A stretch of DNA of 64,000 bases from Adiantum capillus-veneris. Its lineage: Eukaryota; Streptophyta; Polypodiopsida; Polypodiales; Pteridaceae. The stretch lies in contig CM043957.1 in NCBI GenBank assembly GCA_014529385.2, positions 67,415,503-67,479,502 on the forward strand. Direction: 5' to 3'. The notes below the pieces were generated by a model that saw only the letters and a program-made list of their open reading frames with translations, was not told the DNA's origin and searched no databases. The position numbers were made by a program, and so were the translations under genes. Shown piece after piece: positions 34,313-45,207 of the stretch (position 1 is its first letter; each line of letters begins with the position of its first letter).

Positions 34313-36141
34313 CCCTTGACTTCCAAGTTATGAACATGGACCGTGCTGATGTAGTTTTAGGACGGGAGTGGCTGCATGGTTTAGGAACCACATTGCACAC
34401 TAGTTATGAACACAACTCCTTATCCTTTATGGCCAATGGTAAACATGTGCCTTTGCTTGGTGAGAAAAATATACCATCTGCACCTCTTATATGTACAGCC
34501 GAGCTTTCTATTTTGCAGAAAGAAAATTTAATAGATGAAGTCTTTTTGTGTTACTGCTTCTCTCCAAGTCTTGTGAATTCTCAAGAGCAAAGTGCGGTGA
34601 ATTCTAGTAAGGGTATGCAAAGTGCAATGAATTCTAGTAATGGTATGCAAAGTGCAATGAATTTTACTGATAAACAAAGTGTTAACAAATCTAACGAGCA
34701 AAGTGCTCTCAATTTTAATTCTATAGAGCAACGTGCAACTATTGTAAAACAAACATTACAGGAATTACAAGATTCTCCATCCCAGCATAACTCTAGTTTA
34801 CTTTCTCCTTTTGCACGGCAAAAGCTGACTCACTTACTCACGGAGTATAGTGATGTGTTCTCAAGTGATTTACCACCGGGTTTATCCCCTACACGTGATG
34901 TGCAGCATGGCATAGATGTCTTGCCAGGCACTAAACCGGTGAGTAAACCACCTTATCGTATGAGTGCTAAAGAAGCCAAGGAGGTTGAGAGTCAGTTGGT
35001 TGACTACCTCACTCGTGGTTTCATTAGACCTAGCACTTTGCCTTGGGCATCCCCAATTCTATTGGCAAAAAAGAAAGATGGTACTATGCGCATGTGCGTA
35101 GATTATCGCGGATTAAATGCGATAACCATCAAGAACAAGTATCCTCTGCCTCGAGTGAATGAGTTGTTTGGTCAACTCCACGGGGCAAGATACTATACAA
35201 AGATAGATCTTCGTTCAGGATACCACCAGGTACATATCCTACTGCAAGATATCTCCAAAATTGCCTTTAGAACACGGTTTGGGCATTTTGAATTTTTGGT
35301 TATGCCTTTTGGTCTAACCAATGCTCCAGGTACATTTATGACACTCATGGATAGTGTCTTACGTCCCTATCTTGGAAAATTTGTTGTTGTTTTCCTTGAT
35401 AATATTCTCATTTACAATAAGACTGAAGATGAACACATAGAACACTTACGATTAGTGTTTGAACAGCTAGGAGCTCACGCGCTGTATGCTAAGCAAAGCA
35501 AGTGCGATTTCTTTAAAACAGAGATACATTACCTCGGTCATGTGATCTCTTATTCTAGCATCAAGATGGACATTGACAAGGTCGCTGCCATTCTTCGATG
35601 GCCACATCCCAACACGGTTGAGGAGCTTCAAATATTTTTAGGCATGGTTGGATTTTATCGACAGTATATCCGTGACTATACCAAAATCGCTGTTCCTATG
35701 ACGGATCAACTTAAAGCAAAAGGTAAGAACTTTTCTTGGGAAGAAGCCCAAAAACGTAGTTTCGAACAGCTCAAGGTAGCTATAGCTACTGCTCCCATCC
35801 TAGCAATCGTCGACCCACTTAAGCCGTTTGTGGTAGAGACTGATGCTAGTGATAAAGCCATTGGTGCGGTACTTCTCCACGAGGGAAGACCTATAGCCTT
35901 TGAAAGTAAAAACTTAGATAGAGCTCAACAGAATTATTCTTCCTATGAGAGAGAGCTCTATGCCATAATTCACGCTTTACGAAAGTTGCGACACTATTTA
36001 TATGGTGCCGAGTTTGAAGTATTTTTTGACCATGAGAGTATCAAATGGTTTACTACTCAAACAGACTTGAACGGCCGTAAAGCTAGATGGGCAGAAATCC
36101 TTCAACAATATGATTGTAAGCTACGATATTGCAAGGGGTGA
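34309..36141 (+). pseudogene. El-2 RT-RNase H (610 codons)
   Basis: Starts inside the protease tail (VLGREWLHGLG). A repeated linker holds three imperfect copies of a QSAMNSSNGM-type unit (34575-34670). RT follows, with [39 protein letters not shown] and the catalytic site reading VFLDNILIY (GAT AAT at 35398-35403). The second Asp of the YxDD-type pair is Asn, which should abolish activity. RNase H has VETDASDKAIGAVL. The frame ends at a TGA near 36139 just before YNVVADALSRM, where relatives have Arg. Confidence 0.88.
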
Positions 36142-37727
36142 TATAATGTAGTAGCAGATGCACTAAGTCGGATGCCTCAGATTAATTCACTTGCTTTCAC
36201 GGAACTAAAGAGTGGATTTTGGAGTCATTACGTGGCAACTGTGCACAAGATCACTCATATGCTAAAGTGTGGAGTGCAGTTTTAAAAAGGGATCCCTCAC
36301 ACTCACATGTCTCTGAACAGCCAGATCAACATGTCTCTGCACGCGCAGATAGAAACTCCAACACGCAAAGCTCCACCCCTACTCAGGAAGAGCTTAAGCG
36401 ATGGAAGAATTTTTCCATTGATGATGGCTAATTACTCCACAAAGGTAGAGTATGTGTGCCAAAGGACTCAGACACTAGGCACAAAATCTTATTTGAGTGT
36501 CACGATAGTCCAAGTGCCGGTCATCCAGGTATTCGTAAGACGTATGCCTTAGTTCGACGGCAATTTTACTGGCCAGGCTTACATCATGATGTTCAAGAGT
36601 ACATACTAAACTGCCAACAGTGCCAAGTTAATAAGGCAGAGTGCCTCAAGGTAGGTGGCCTTTTACAACCTTTAGAGATTCCACAAGGTAAGTGGGAGAG
36701 TATCTCTATGGAATTTTGTAGTAGGACTACCTACTACAAATCGTGGCCATGATGCCATTTGGGTAATAGTAGACCGTCTCACAAAGATGGGTCGATTCAT
36801 TCCCACTAAGACTACGGTTAAAACACCGGAATTAGCACGGCTATTTGTAGAGCATATATATAAACTCTATGGTCTTCTAGCTAGTATCATTAGTGACAGA
36901 GATCGAAAGTTTGATAATCACTTCTAGAGAGCTGTGTTCCAAAAGTTGGAAACTAAACTTAATCTAAGTACGACTGATCATCCAGAAACGGATGGTCAAA
37001 CAAAAAGAGTTAATCAAGTGCTAGAGGATATGCTACGAGCATACGTTAGCAAGAAGCAAACCAATTGGGAAGACTACTTACCTATATTGGAATTTTCTTA
37101 TAATAGTTCAAAGCATGTGACTATAGGGTTTAGTCCATTTATGCTTTTGTATGGATTTCAACCTAGATCACCCGTTACGATGGGGTTGGCTAAGGAGAAG
37201 ATACAACAAGTGAAGGATTTTCTCCAAGACCATTTTGACATGCTTCGAGTTGCTCGACAGAATGTTAAGCAAGCTCAAGATCAATATAAGAAGTACGCAG
37301 ATGAGCATCGACGTCTTGCTACTTTCGAAGAAGGAGACAAGGTTTTCCTCAAAGTTCCGGAGCATTCAGAAAGTCTGAAGACGGGAAAAGTTGCTAAACT
37401 TTCACCATGCTATTGTCGACCGTTTACCATTCTCAAATGTATAGGTGAAGTGGCCTATAAGTTAGCTCTTCCAAAGCACTCATGAGTTCATCCTGTTTTC
37501 CATGTTAGCCGTTTACGAAAACAGCTAGGACAGAATGATAATGTCATTGACACAGGTGTGCTGGATTCTTATGAGCTTCGCACCAGATATCATGTCAGAC
37601 GACAGGTGTTGGTAAAATGGCTAGATAGACCTGAAGAAGGTTCTACATGGGAGAATGTCTCCGCACTTAAGAAACTCTTTCGTACGTTTGTTTTCGAGGA
37701 CGAAAACGATTCTCCAAGGGGGGGTAA
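36142..37727 (+). pseudogene. El-2 integrase and chromodomain-like end
   Basis: The HHCC finger reads HDSPSAGHPGIRKTY...CQQCQVNKAEC (36500-36640), and the core is in short frames around 36700-36930. Then TDHPETDGQTKRVNQVLEDM (36975), the integrase C-terminal block (to 37485), and RTRYHVRRQVLVKWLDRPEE.STWEN (37580-37650), a chromodomain-like tail ending at FEDENDSPRGGN next to the polypurine tract. Several frameshifts; stop near 37483. Confidence 0.85.
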
Positions 37728-37850
37728 TGTAAGGACATGGGTCCTATGGACAAGGCCACCGGCACGGCCGGACAGTGTGTACACTAGGGAGAGGCTATAA
37801 GATAGCACTGTTGGGTGGAGACTAGGACACGCATTATCACCGCCCTTTCA
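37728..37850 (+). repeat. El-2 3' LTR (123 bp)
   Basis: Partner of 30809-30933, right after the polypurine tract. Confidence 0.9.
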
Positions 37851-37855
37851 CCCTG

Positions 37856-38171
37856 ATTGATGAACAACTCTAGATCAAGATCAAATCATCTACCGAAAGC
37901 TACTCATAAACATAAAAATGGGATTTTGCAATTTTGAGTAGAAAAACACTTAACTGCCACACACTGACTAGCTAATTCTTTTATCACCTCATCAACCACT
38001 CAAATACCAAAACATATACAAATCTAAACTAAGAACCATCTACATGCTCCCTAGCACTTCTCTATGGATCCTAGCAAAACTAAGATTAAAAGAATACTCT
38101 AGAAACTCTCACCTCATAGGCTTGGTCTAAGGTCACCTACCTAGGGCTTTCGTCCCCGACAGCATCACCAA
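37856..38171 (-). other. Element D leader and decayed tRNA-Asp primer site
   Basis: Read on the minus strand, 38153-38170 is TGGTGATGCTGTCGGGGA. It matches the C primer site (TGGCGCCGTTGCCGGGGA) at 13 of 18 bases, and the following text (TAGGTAGG) also aligns. The rest aligns with the C leader at 45285-45420 (GAGGTGATAAAAG, GTGTGTGGCAGT, TTTTTCTACTCA), which continues at 30808 after El-2 is removed. Confidence 0.75.
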
Positions 38172-38789
38172 TGCTGGCGGGCACACGGCGAGCGAATGCT
38201 AGCATAGCGATAACAAAACCAACAACTCGATGTCAGCCAAAAACGAAGCTTAAACCGTAGGCGCATGGAAACAAGAAGATGGATGTCAAGCACCTTCTTA
38301 ACCTTTTAAGACAATTTCTACTCAAGGAAACCAAATCTAAACGATCTATGCACTAGTGAACGCAACTCAACCTACGATGCCATGCTATCAAAAACTAGAC
38401 CAAACACATTCGAAAAGGCATGAAACTCATAGGAAACACTCTCCTCATCAAGAGATCATTACCTATGGACTCTAACTGGATATCTGACCTCAAACCACCT
38501 CGTGCGACAATCGCGTATAAAGACAGACAGCAAAATGTAGGTCACCACTTTTTGTTTTGTATGGTCCTAATATGTAGCTCTACTCACCATGAACCCATAG
38601 GTATAAAGAAATCACCAAACAGACACACGTTTTGCAAGAAAACATCACCCGGAAGCTCGTAGAAGCTCGCTTCGCGACAATAGAAGAATCGTGCAAGCTT
38701 GGCGTTGGATTAAAGCCCTAGTTGTTGCTAACACATTGACAGTGTCGCTTTCATGATGGAGGTTCCGTAGAGCGTGTAGGGAAGAGAAG

Positions 38790-38877
<88 letters not shown>

Positions 38878-39030
38878 CACAATGCACAGTAAACTTGGGA
38901 TTTGATTAGTTGACTTAGGGTTACAAAAATTGTCTTATAATAATTTCTCCTTAGAGGTTTGTTTCCACAAAGAATTTTGGCCGCTCAAATATCACAAATA
39001 TTGTCAATCCGCTCGAAAAATAATGATACA
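38172..39030 (-). repeat. Element D 5' LTR (outer end tentative)
   Basis: It begins right after the primer site (TGCTGGCG on plus). The outer end is set at 39030 (GATACA), where E homology stops. It resembles the C LTR only loosely (a GA-rich tract and the following text in similar order). No second copy is in the window, so length and end are estimates. Confidence 0.5.
38793..38874. repeat. (CT)41 microsatellite
   Basis: About 82 bp of uninterrupted TC/CT repeat inside the presumed D LTR. C has a short GAGAGAGAAAGAGAG at the matching place (40597-40612). Confidence 0.98.
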
Positions 39031-39035
39031 GAAGG

Positions 39036-40296
39036 TTGGGAAAAGCTCCTTCAGTGTTTGGCCGTGAACAACTTGCCTCATGATCTCCTCTTGTTGAGCT
39101 TGGGAAACTCAATAAGGCGGCTTGTTAGGCGGTGAGCTTCCTAGTAGGAGCTCAATTCGATGGTCATCATCCCCTCGTTTTGGAGGTAAGTCCATAGGGA
39201 TATAATCGATGAACACATCTTGGAATCCTTTTAGAGAATTAGACAAGTCTAACTCTTCTTTATTCCTACCATTTACATTTGATGAAACATTAGCTCTTCA
39301 TTGATTTATCAAAAGCAGGAGGATTTACAAGTGGTATAGTACGACCAGACTCACTAGCATCTATATACATGTCCGTTTCCCTATAGGTGAAGTAGATTCT
39401 CCTTTTAGGGAACTTCATGTTGGCAGCCATGCGGTTGCCCCTAGGATAACATCCTCATGTTGGAGAGGAGAGATAAAAAAGTATTCTTTGTTGACATAGC
39501 TTTGGACATGAAGCCTCGACTTCCCAATCAAGGGAGTAACGGAGGCTTGCTGTCCCTTGAAAGCGGTATTGATAGTTACAATATCTCCCATCACGAAAGC
39601 TTGAATGCCCAACTTGGTGGCCAACTCCGTTGAATGAAGTTGTGAGTAGAGACAAGGTCAAAAAACATGAAGGCATCATGCTCTCTTGCCTTTCCCCAAG
39701 CATAGGAGAGAGGTGATCCTTTGCAATGAGCATCCTCTTTTGGAGCTTCAATAGTGGAAGCTCTAGGAGTCTCATTGCGGGTATGTCTCTTGGGGCAAGA
39801 ACGATAGTCATGTCCTTGCTCCCCACACTTAAAACATTTATGGTCCTTGCGAAAAGCTTCAAGCTCTTTAGGAGAGAGTTTGTTTTTACCTTTGTAGACT
39901 CCCTTCTCCTTGGACCAATTGTTGTTGTTGCTACTGTTGTTGGAATTGCCTTGGGAAGAATTCTGGGCATTGGTTTTTTCCTTTGCATCACTTTTTTCTT
40001 TGCTGACATTCCGTCTAGACCCTTGTTGGAAATTGATGCGCGAAGCAATCATAGTGTGGTGGATTACTTCAGTAATAGAACCAGGCCGTGGGGAGTTGAC
40101 ATACTTGGCCATCTCTTTAGGTAATCCCGCACACAATTGTTGCTTTTGCTTGAAAAATCTATCTTTTGGAAGACAGTAGCCTTGAGATGTAAATTCCAAA
40201 ACTTGTCCACGTATTTGTGGATAGACTCATGAGAGAGAAGCTTCAAACTCCGCCATTCGGTAAGCACTTCGTCCTTTGCATCGCTTGCAAGGAATT
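39036..40296 (-). pseudogene. Element E gag C-terminus, zinc knuckle, protease and RT linker
   Basis: The gag part at 40296-40064 reads KDEVLTEWRSLKLLSHESIH, the direct continuation of 55866-55995 when C is removed. A Ser/Asn-rich stretch and the knuckle CFKCGEQGHDYRSC (about 39830) follow, then a protease-like FFDLVSTHNFI (about 39640, D-S-G degraded) and the linker LPPKRGDDHRIELLLG (about 39170). There is a stop in KPPY*VSQAQ near 39110. Frameshifts lie between 39590 and 39460. Confidence 0.8.
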
Positions 40297-41269
40297 TGTT
40301 GACCGCTGGGTCAACAACACAACATAACTCAAGTTTCGTACCAAAGTCTTATCTTTTGCGAGTTATGAAATGCTGCGGATTATGGCTATAAACGTCATTT
40401 GTAATGAGTAGTTATTCTAGTTTCAAAAGCTGGGGTGCAATGGCACTTCCAGATTGTAAATACAAAGCCATTTGACCCTTTCAACCCCATTTTTGGTTAA
40501 ACCTAAGGTAGCCTTAGTATATAAGGTACCTAGGTCATTTTGTAAAAGAGACTTTTTTTTCATAATCAAAACTTTAGCGCTGCCGTCTACTATGTGTGAG
40601 AGAGAAAGAGAGTGAGCGTGAGCTTTATCCTCTCGCTACGCCCGGCTCGCTCAACACATTGGAGATCCGACTGCACCATTGCTATAGGCTCGAGGAGAGC
40701 TACGCGACAACGCCAAGCATTCCACGCGAGACGAAGCGCACACGCCGACGCATCTACGAGCTATTTGTGGCCGTAAGTGTATCAAACTATGTCTGTTTTC
40801 TGCGTGCTAGAAGTCTATAGAATCGTGTCGACATAAGCTACGCATAGGTACTCATAAATTTCAGTTTCAGGCACCTTCAAAATTCTGCTCTGTCATCCTA
40901 CGCGTTTTCCGCAGACGGGTTTAGAGTCAGGGTTTTGAGTGTAGAAGCTTAGGGACAGGTGTATCCTAGTGAGGGGATGGTGTTCCTTAAATTTCGTATG
41001 AATCTGGCATGATTAGGTGAGTTACCTTTCGTATGTGTGTATGCGGCTAGGTGGTGTAGTTGAGAGATGTGAGGTTCTTGATTGTGGTTTAGTTGGCCTT
41101 CCAGAGTGTTGTATGTGTAGGATGGTCTCAGCCTGATGGTCTCAGCCTGACAAGCTAAAGAGATTTCCTCTGTGTGCCTATCGTGTCATCTGTGTCCTCG
41201 ATTGACATTATGTTGATCTAGGTAGTGTTTGCATGCACTTCATGGGTGTGTGAGTCGCTCCGTCCAACA
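40297..41269 (+). repeat. Element C 5' LTR (973 bp)
   Basis: Contains a TATA box TATATAAGG (40518-40526) and a half-palindrome CATCCTACGCG (40893-40903). A 14-bp tandem duplication (GGTCTCAGCCTGAT, about 41124-41151) is single in the 3' copy. Confidence 0.95.
40518..40526 (+). promoter_or_regulatory. TATA box of the C LTR
   Basis: TATATAAGG, identical in the 3' LTR (55132-55140), well placed for a U3 promoter. Prediction from sequence only. Confidence 0.55.
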
Positions 41270-41287
41270 TGGCGCCGTTGCCGGGGA
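41270..41287 (+). other. Element C primer binding site (tRNA-Asp type)
   Basis: TGGCGCCGTTGCCGGGGA directly after the LTR end, the type known from plant Athila/Tat elements. Confidence 0.85.
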
Positions 41288-41418
41288 CACAAGGACCTAA
41301 GTAGGTTTCCTACTAACATTCGTGTGATAGTTGCTTGATTTAGTTTCGGCTAAAGAAAGCGATTTTCTTAAGTGGATCCGAAAGAGGATATTCCGCGATC
41401 AAGTGGATAGCCAGGAAG

Positions 41419-41502
41419 TGTTAGGAAATAAGACGTAGCTAAATAGATAATTGAGTATATTACTTAATGGAGAGAGACAGATTTATATACACGAGATTAT
41501 AG

Positions 41503-41541
<39 letters not shown>

Positions 41542-42229
41542 CACGATATACGTGGTTCACCCAATGTGGGCTACGTCCACGGGAAAGCAGCCACTCAATG
41601 GCTTTAGTACTTCAAAACAAGAAGTAGTTTACAAAGGGATTATACCCTTAATGGAGCTCCCGCCTTGCTTCACTCTCACCACCTCACACTCACCTTGTTG
41701 CATCAACTTCACACTATGAAATGTGTGTAGAAATGGCCTCCTTTTATAGGCCAAAAGGGCTGCCCTCTCTTATGAGAGACAGCCATGTGTAGCCGCCCTT
41801 GTGCGAATAAGTCCAAATCAGACCCTCCAATCCACCCATGTGTAACCGCCCTTGAGAAGACAAGTCCGCTTTTGAATTCAGCCACCGGCCATTGACTTCC
41901 AACCACCGGCCACCGGCCATTGACTTCCGACCATCGGCCATTGACTATCGGTCACCGGCCAACCGACCGATTGTTTTCCGACCACTTTCCGGCTGCCGTC
42001 CGGCCATAATGTTCCAGCGAAAAAGAATAATCCGGCGAAAAAAAAAAGTCTCGGGGGCCTCCGCCTCCGAGGCCTTTACAGTTGCCCCTGATTCTTGTCT
42101 GTGAAAATTTTGGTTTCCGGTGAGTGATTTTCCTTCACGCACGATGGCTTCTCCTCATAATGGGTGCCTTACAAATGTGCGCTTTTACCACAGAAAATTA
42201 CAAGGGTAAATCAAGCTCCATACTTAACA
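41419..42229 (-). repeat. Copia-H 3' LTR (811 bp)
   Basis: Carries a GA repeat (about 41506-41537) and a minisatellite built on CACCGGCCATTGACTTCCG at 41880-41975. Confidence 0.94.
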
Positions 42230-42289
42230 ATCTCCCACTTGGAGACTGATCTCCAAACCAAACCTGTGACTGCTTTCCATTCTGGCTTC

Positions 42290-44347
42290 TTATCCTTGAA
42301 TGCCGATTGAAGATGAGCAAAAGCTCAACTTCTCCTTGTTGACCACCTTTGTAAACATGTCTGCAGGATTTTCACTTGTATGCACCTTTCCTAGCTTTAG
42401 TTGTCCCTCTTCCAAAAGAGTGCGTATGAAGTGATATCTCACCTCAATGTGCTTTGTCCTTGAATGAAAGTCTGAGTTCTTCGCAAGATGGATAGCGCTT
42501 TGGCTATCACTGTACAAGACACAATTGTCTTGTTTGAATCCAAGCTCTTCTAAGAATCTGTGAAGCCACAGAATTTCTTTCCTTGCCTCCGTCATTGCTA
42601 CATACTCTGCTTCCGTGGTAGAAAGTGAAACCACTTTCTGTAGCTTTGAAGCCCAGCTTACTGCTGTGCCTCCAACCGTGAACACATAGCCAGTAGTGCT
42701 CCTTCGAGTATCTTTGTCACCTGCCATATCTGCATCAGCATACCCTTCTAGAAAAATATCAGTTTCTCCAAAATACAACGCATTTGTTGTTGTCCCTTTT
42801 AGATACCTAAGTATCCACTTTACAGCTTGCCAATGCTCTTTACCTAAGTTGTCCATGAACCTACTCACAACTCCCACTGCATGTGAAATGTCTGGCCTTG
42901 TCCAGACCATAGCATACATTAGAGAACCTACCACTGCAGCATATGGAACTTTAGAGATATAGGCTATCTCCTCTTGTGTCTTTGGACACATATCCTTCGT
43001 TAGTTTAAAATGACAAGCCAAAGGTGTAGAAACTGGTTTTGCATTTTGCATTGCAAACCTTTCTAGTACCTTCTTGATGTAATCTTCTTGAGATAGCTTT
43101 ATTGTCTTCTTCGTCCTGTCCCTTGATATTTTCATACCAAGTATCCTCTTTGCAGCACCTAAATCTTTCATTGAAAAAGATTTGGACACCTCCTCTTTTA
43201 GGTCTTTGATGTCCTGCATGTTAGCACTTGCAATCAACATGTCATCAACATACAACATTAGGATGATGAATTTCCCATCTCCCAAATTCTCCGTGTAGAC
43301 GCAGTGATCCGAGTTGCATCTTGTGAATCCATGATCCAACATCCATCGATCAAACTTCAAATACCATTGTCTTGATGCTTGCTTTAAACCATACAAGCTC
43401 TTCTTTAATCTGCAAACCATTTTCTCCTTACCTTTTACTTCATACCCCTTTGGTTGAAGCATGTAGATTTCCTCCTCTAAGTCACCGTGAGGGAATGCCG
43501 TATTTACATCCATTTGCTCGAGATTTAGATCATGAGCAGCCACAAGGCTTAAGACAAGCCTAATTGAGTTCATTTTTACAACAGGAGAAAATATTTCATT
43601 GAAGTCAATGCCTTTCTTTTGAGAAAAACCTTTTACCACAAGCCTAGACTTGTACCTTTTCTTCCCACCTTCTTCTTCCTTTAGCTTATACACCCATTTG
43701 TTTTGAAGTGCCCGCTTACCTTTAGGCAACTCAACCAACTCCCATGTTTGGTTGCGATGTAGTGAGTCCATCTCCACTTGCATGCTCTTCGTCCATTCTT
43801 CTTTGGATTCATGTTGCATAGCTTCTTCATATGATTCCGGCTCTCCAGAATCTGAGATCAAGAGATGGTTGAAGGAAGGAACAAACCTTTCTGGAGGTCT
43901 ACTTGCTCTTGTAGATCTTTGGGGAATAGGTTGAGGCTCCTCATTTGGTTGACGTTGTTGCACCTTGTCACCGTTTGCAGTCCTTGAGTCTTCACCTTCC
44001 TCAAGGTCCATGTACTCATCGCCTATTTCTTTTATTTGTTTTCTTTCCAAGTAATCTTTGTACATATTTTGTTCGTTAAAAATTACATCCCTACTCCTTA
44101 AGATTTTACCATCTTCAGGATTCCATAGGCGATACCCAAAGTCTCCTTCTCCATAGCCAATGAAGAAACACTTTTTGGACTTTGCATCTAACTTTGATCT
44201 TAGGCTTCTATCTATGTGCATGAACGCAAGACCGCCTAGTGGCAAATAGAGGTCCTTCTGGTAGAGATAGTCTTCAATCTGCATCTTCCAATGTTGGTAG
44301 TTTTTGCCGTTGAACTTCTCAATCTTGAGCTTCCCTTCCTCCGCCAT
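42290..44347 (-). CDS. Copia-H gag-RT fusion protein, 685 aa (internal deletion)
   Basis: The start is ATG at 44347-44345 (MAEEGKLKIEKFNGKNYQHW), the usual copia gag start; the frame also extends 9 bp upstream from a GTG. About residue 40 the copia gag N-terminus passes directly into the end of integrase (LAFMHIDRSLRSKLDAKSKK). RT follows with DVNTAFPHGD (NTAFLHGD is usual), LYVDDML and the SLYGLKQ block. RNase H has YADADMAGD, TTEAEYVA and SDSQSAIH. Most of gag, the zinc knuckle, the protease and the catalytic integrase are gone, yet the frame is open across the joint. It could make an RT-RNase H protein but not a capsid. Whether it is expressed is unknown. Confidence 0.88.
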   Translation of the reverse strand: MAEEGKLKIEKFNGKNYQHWKMQIEDYLYQKDLYLPLGGLAFMHIDRSLRSKLDAKSKKCFFIGYGEGDFGYRLWNPEDGKILRSRDVIFNEQNMYKDYLERKQIKEIGDEYMDLEEGEDSRTANGDKVQQRQPNEEPQPIPQRSTRASRPPERFVPSFNHLLISDSGEPESYEEAMQHESKEEWTKSMQVEMDSLHRNQTWELVELPKGKRALQNKWVYKLKEEEGGKKRYKSRLVVKGFSQKKGIDFNEIFSPVVKMNSIRLVLSLVAAHDLNLEQMDVNTAFPHGDLEEEIYMLQPKGYEVKGKEKMVCRLKKSLYGLKQASRQWYLKFDRWMLDHGFTRCNSDHCVYTENLGDGKFIILMLYVDDMLIASANMQDIKDLKEEVSKSFSMKDLGAAKRILGMKISRDRTKKTIKLSQEDYIKKVLERFAMQNAKPVSTPLACHFKLTKDMCPKTQEEIAYISKVPYAAVVGSLMYAMVWTRPDISHAVGVVSRFMDNLGKEHWQAVKWILRYLKGTTTNALYFGETDIFLEGYADADMAGDKDTRRSTTGYVFTVGGTAVSWASKLQKVVSLSTTEAEYVAMTEARKEILWLHRFLEELGFKQDNCVLYSDSQSAIHLAKNSDFHSRTKHIEVRYHFIRTLLEEGQLKLGKVHTSENPADMFTKVVNKEKLSFCSSSIGIQG

Positions 44348-44403
44348 AACTCCCACTCAATTCAAGGAATCCTTTCCTTGAGATTTAGCTACGAGCAAAC
44401 CTT

Positions 44404-44415
44404 GCTCTGATACCA
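44404..44415 (-). other. Copia-H primer binding site
   Basis: Reverse complement of GCTCTGATACCA, that is TGGTATCAGAGC, two bases from the LTR. Confidence 0.92.
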
Positions 44416-44417
44416 GT

Positions 44418-45202
44418 TGTTAGGAAATAAGACGTAGCTAAATAGATAATTGAGTAGATTACTTAATGGAGAGAGACAGATTTATATACACGAGATTATA
44501 GAGTAGAGAGAGAGTACACACGATATACGTGGTTCACCCAATGTGGGCTACGTCCACGGGAAAGCATCCACTCAAAGGCTTTAGTACTTCAAAACAAGAA
44601 GTAGTTTACAAAGGGATTATACCCTTAATGGAGCTCCCGCCTTGCTTCACTCTCACCACCTCACACTCACCTTGTTGCATCAACTTCACACTATGAAATG
44701 TGTGTAGAAATGGCCTCCTTTTATAGGCCAAAAGGGCTGCCCTCTCTAATGAGAGACAGCCAGGTGTAGCCGCCCTTGTGCCAATAAGTCCAAATCGGAC
44801 CCTCCAATCCACCCATGTGTGGCCGCCCTTGAGAAGACAAGTCCGCTTTTGAATTCGGCCACCGGCCACCGGCCATTGACTTTCGACCACCGGCCACCAG
44901 CCATTGACTTCCGACCACCGGCCATCGGCCACTGACTACCGGCCACCGGCCAACCGACCGGTTGTTTTTCGACCACTTTCCGGTCGCCGTCCGGCCATAA
45001 TATTCCGGCGAAAAAAAAAAGTCTCGGGGGCCTTCGCCCCCGAGGCCTTTAAAGTTGCCCCTGATTCTTGTCCGTGAAAATTTTGGTTTCCGGTGAGTGA
45101 TTTTCCTTCACGCATGATGGCTTCTCCTCATAATGGGGGCCTTACAAATGTGCGCTTTTACCAAAGAAAATTACAAGGGTAAATCAGGCTCCATACTTAA
45201 CA
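44418..45202 (-). repeat. Copia-H 5' LTR (785 bp)
   Basis: Second LTR copy, with a shorter GA tract and the same CACCGGCCA minisatellite (44858-44960). Confidence 0.94.
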
Positions 45203-45207
45203 GGAAG

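Larger units (their letters stand above)
30809..37850 (+). mobile_element. El-2: Ty3/gypsy chromovirus with inverted internal fragment
   Basis: Short LTRs 30809-30933 (125 bp) and 37728-37850 (123 bp), TGTAAGGACATGG...CCTTTCA. The flanks ccctc (30804-30808) and ccctg (37851-37855) are a TSD with one change. The primer site is decayed (TGATATCCGAGCT, 30935-30947). The polypurine tract CCAAGGGGGGGTAA precedes the 3' LTR. It inserted into the leader of D, and D homology to C resumes across it. The coding part is broken, and gag is replaced in part by an inverted 3' end of the same family (32558-33817). Confidence 0.9.
8809..39030 (-). mobile_element. Element D: large Ty3/gypsy element, gag-CA deleted, three nested insertions
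   Basis: Read on the minus strand from 39030 downward: 5' LTR (to 38172), decayed tRNA-Asp-type primer site (38153-38170), leader, truncated gag with zinc knuckles (30480-28400), protease, RT, RNase H, integrase (to about 18919), then a WIPK segment (12841-12545) and a purine-rich GGGGGGAGGCATT (near 12373). A non-coding stretch with palindromes follows. Pieces join cleanly when Copia-B, G and El-2 are removed, each with its TSD. Coding similarity to element C shows one family. I see no chromodomain, and the RT style and primer type suggest an Athila/Tat-like lineage, which is a tentative placement. The 3' LTR is not seen and is probably beyond El-1. Confidence 0.75.
41419..45202 (-). mobile_element. 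Copia-H: internally deleted Ty1/copia element, 3784 bp, TSD ggaag
   Basis: LTRs 41419-42229 (811 bp) and 44418-45202 (785 bp), TGTTAGGAAA...CTTAACA. TSD ggaag at 41414-41418 and 45203-45207. The element is on the minus strand. Its primer site is 44404-44415 (revcomp TGGTATCAGAGC) and its polypurine tract lies just inside 42230 (revcomp CTCCAAGTGGGAGA). The LTRs differ mainly in a GA repeat and scattered bases. The internal part is only about 2.2 kb and holds one open frame that joins the start of gag to the end of integrase. Confidence 0.95.
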
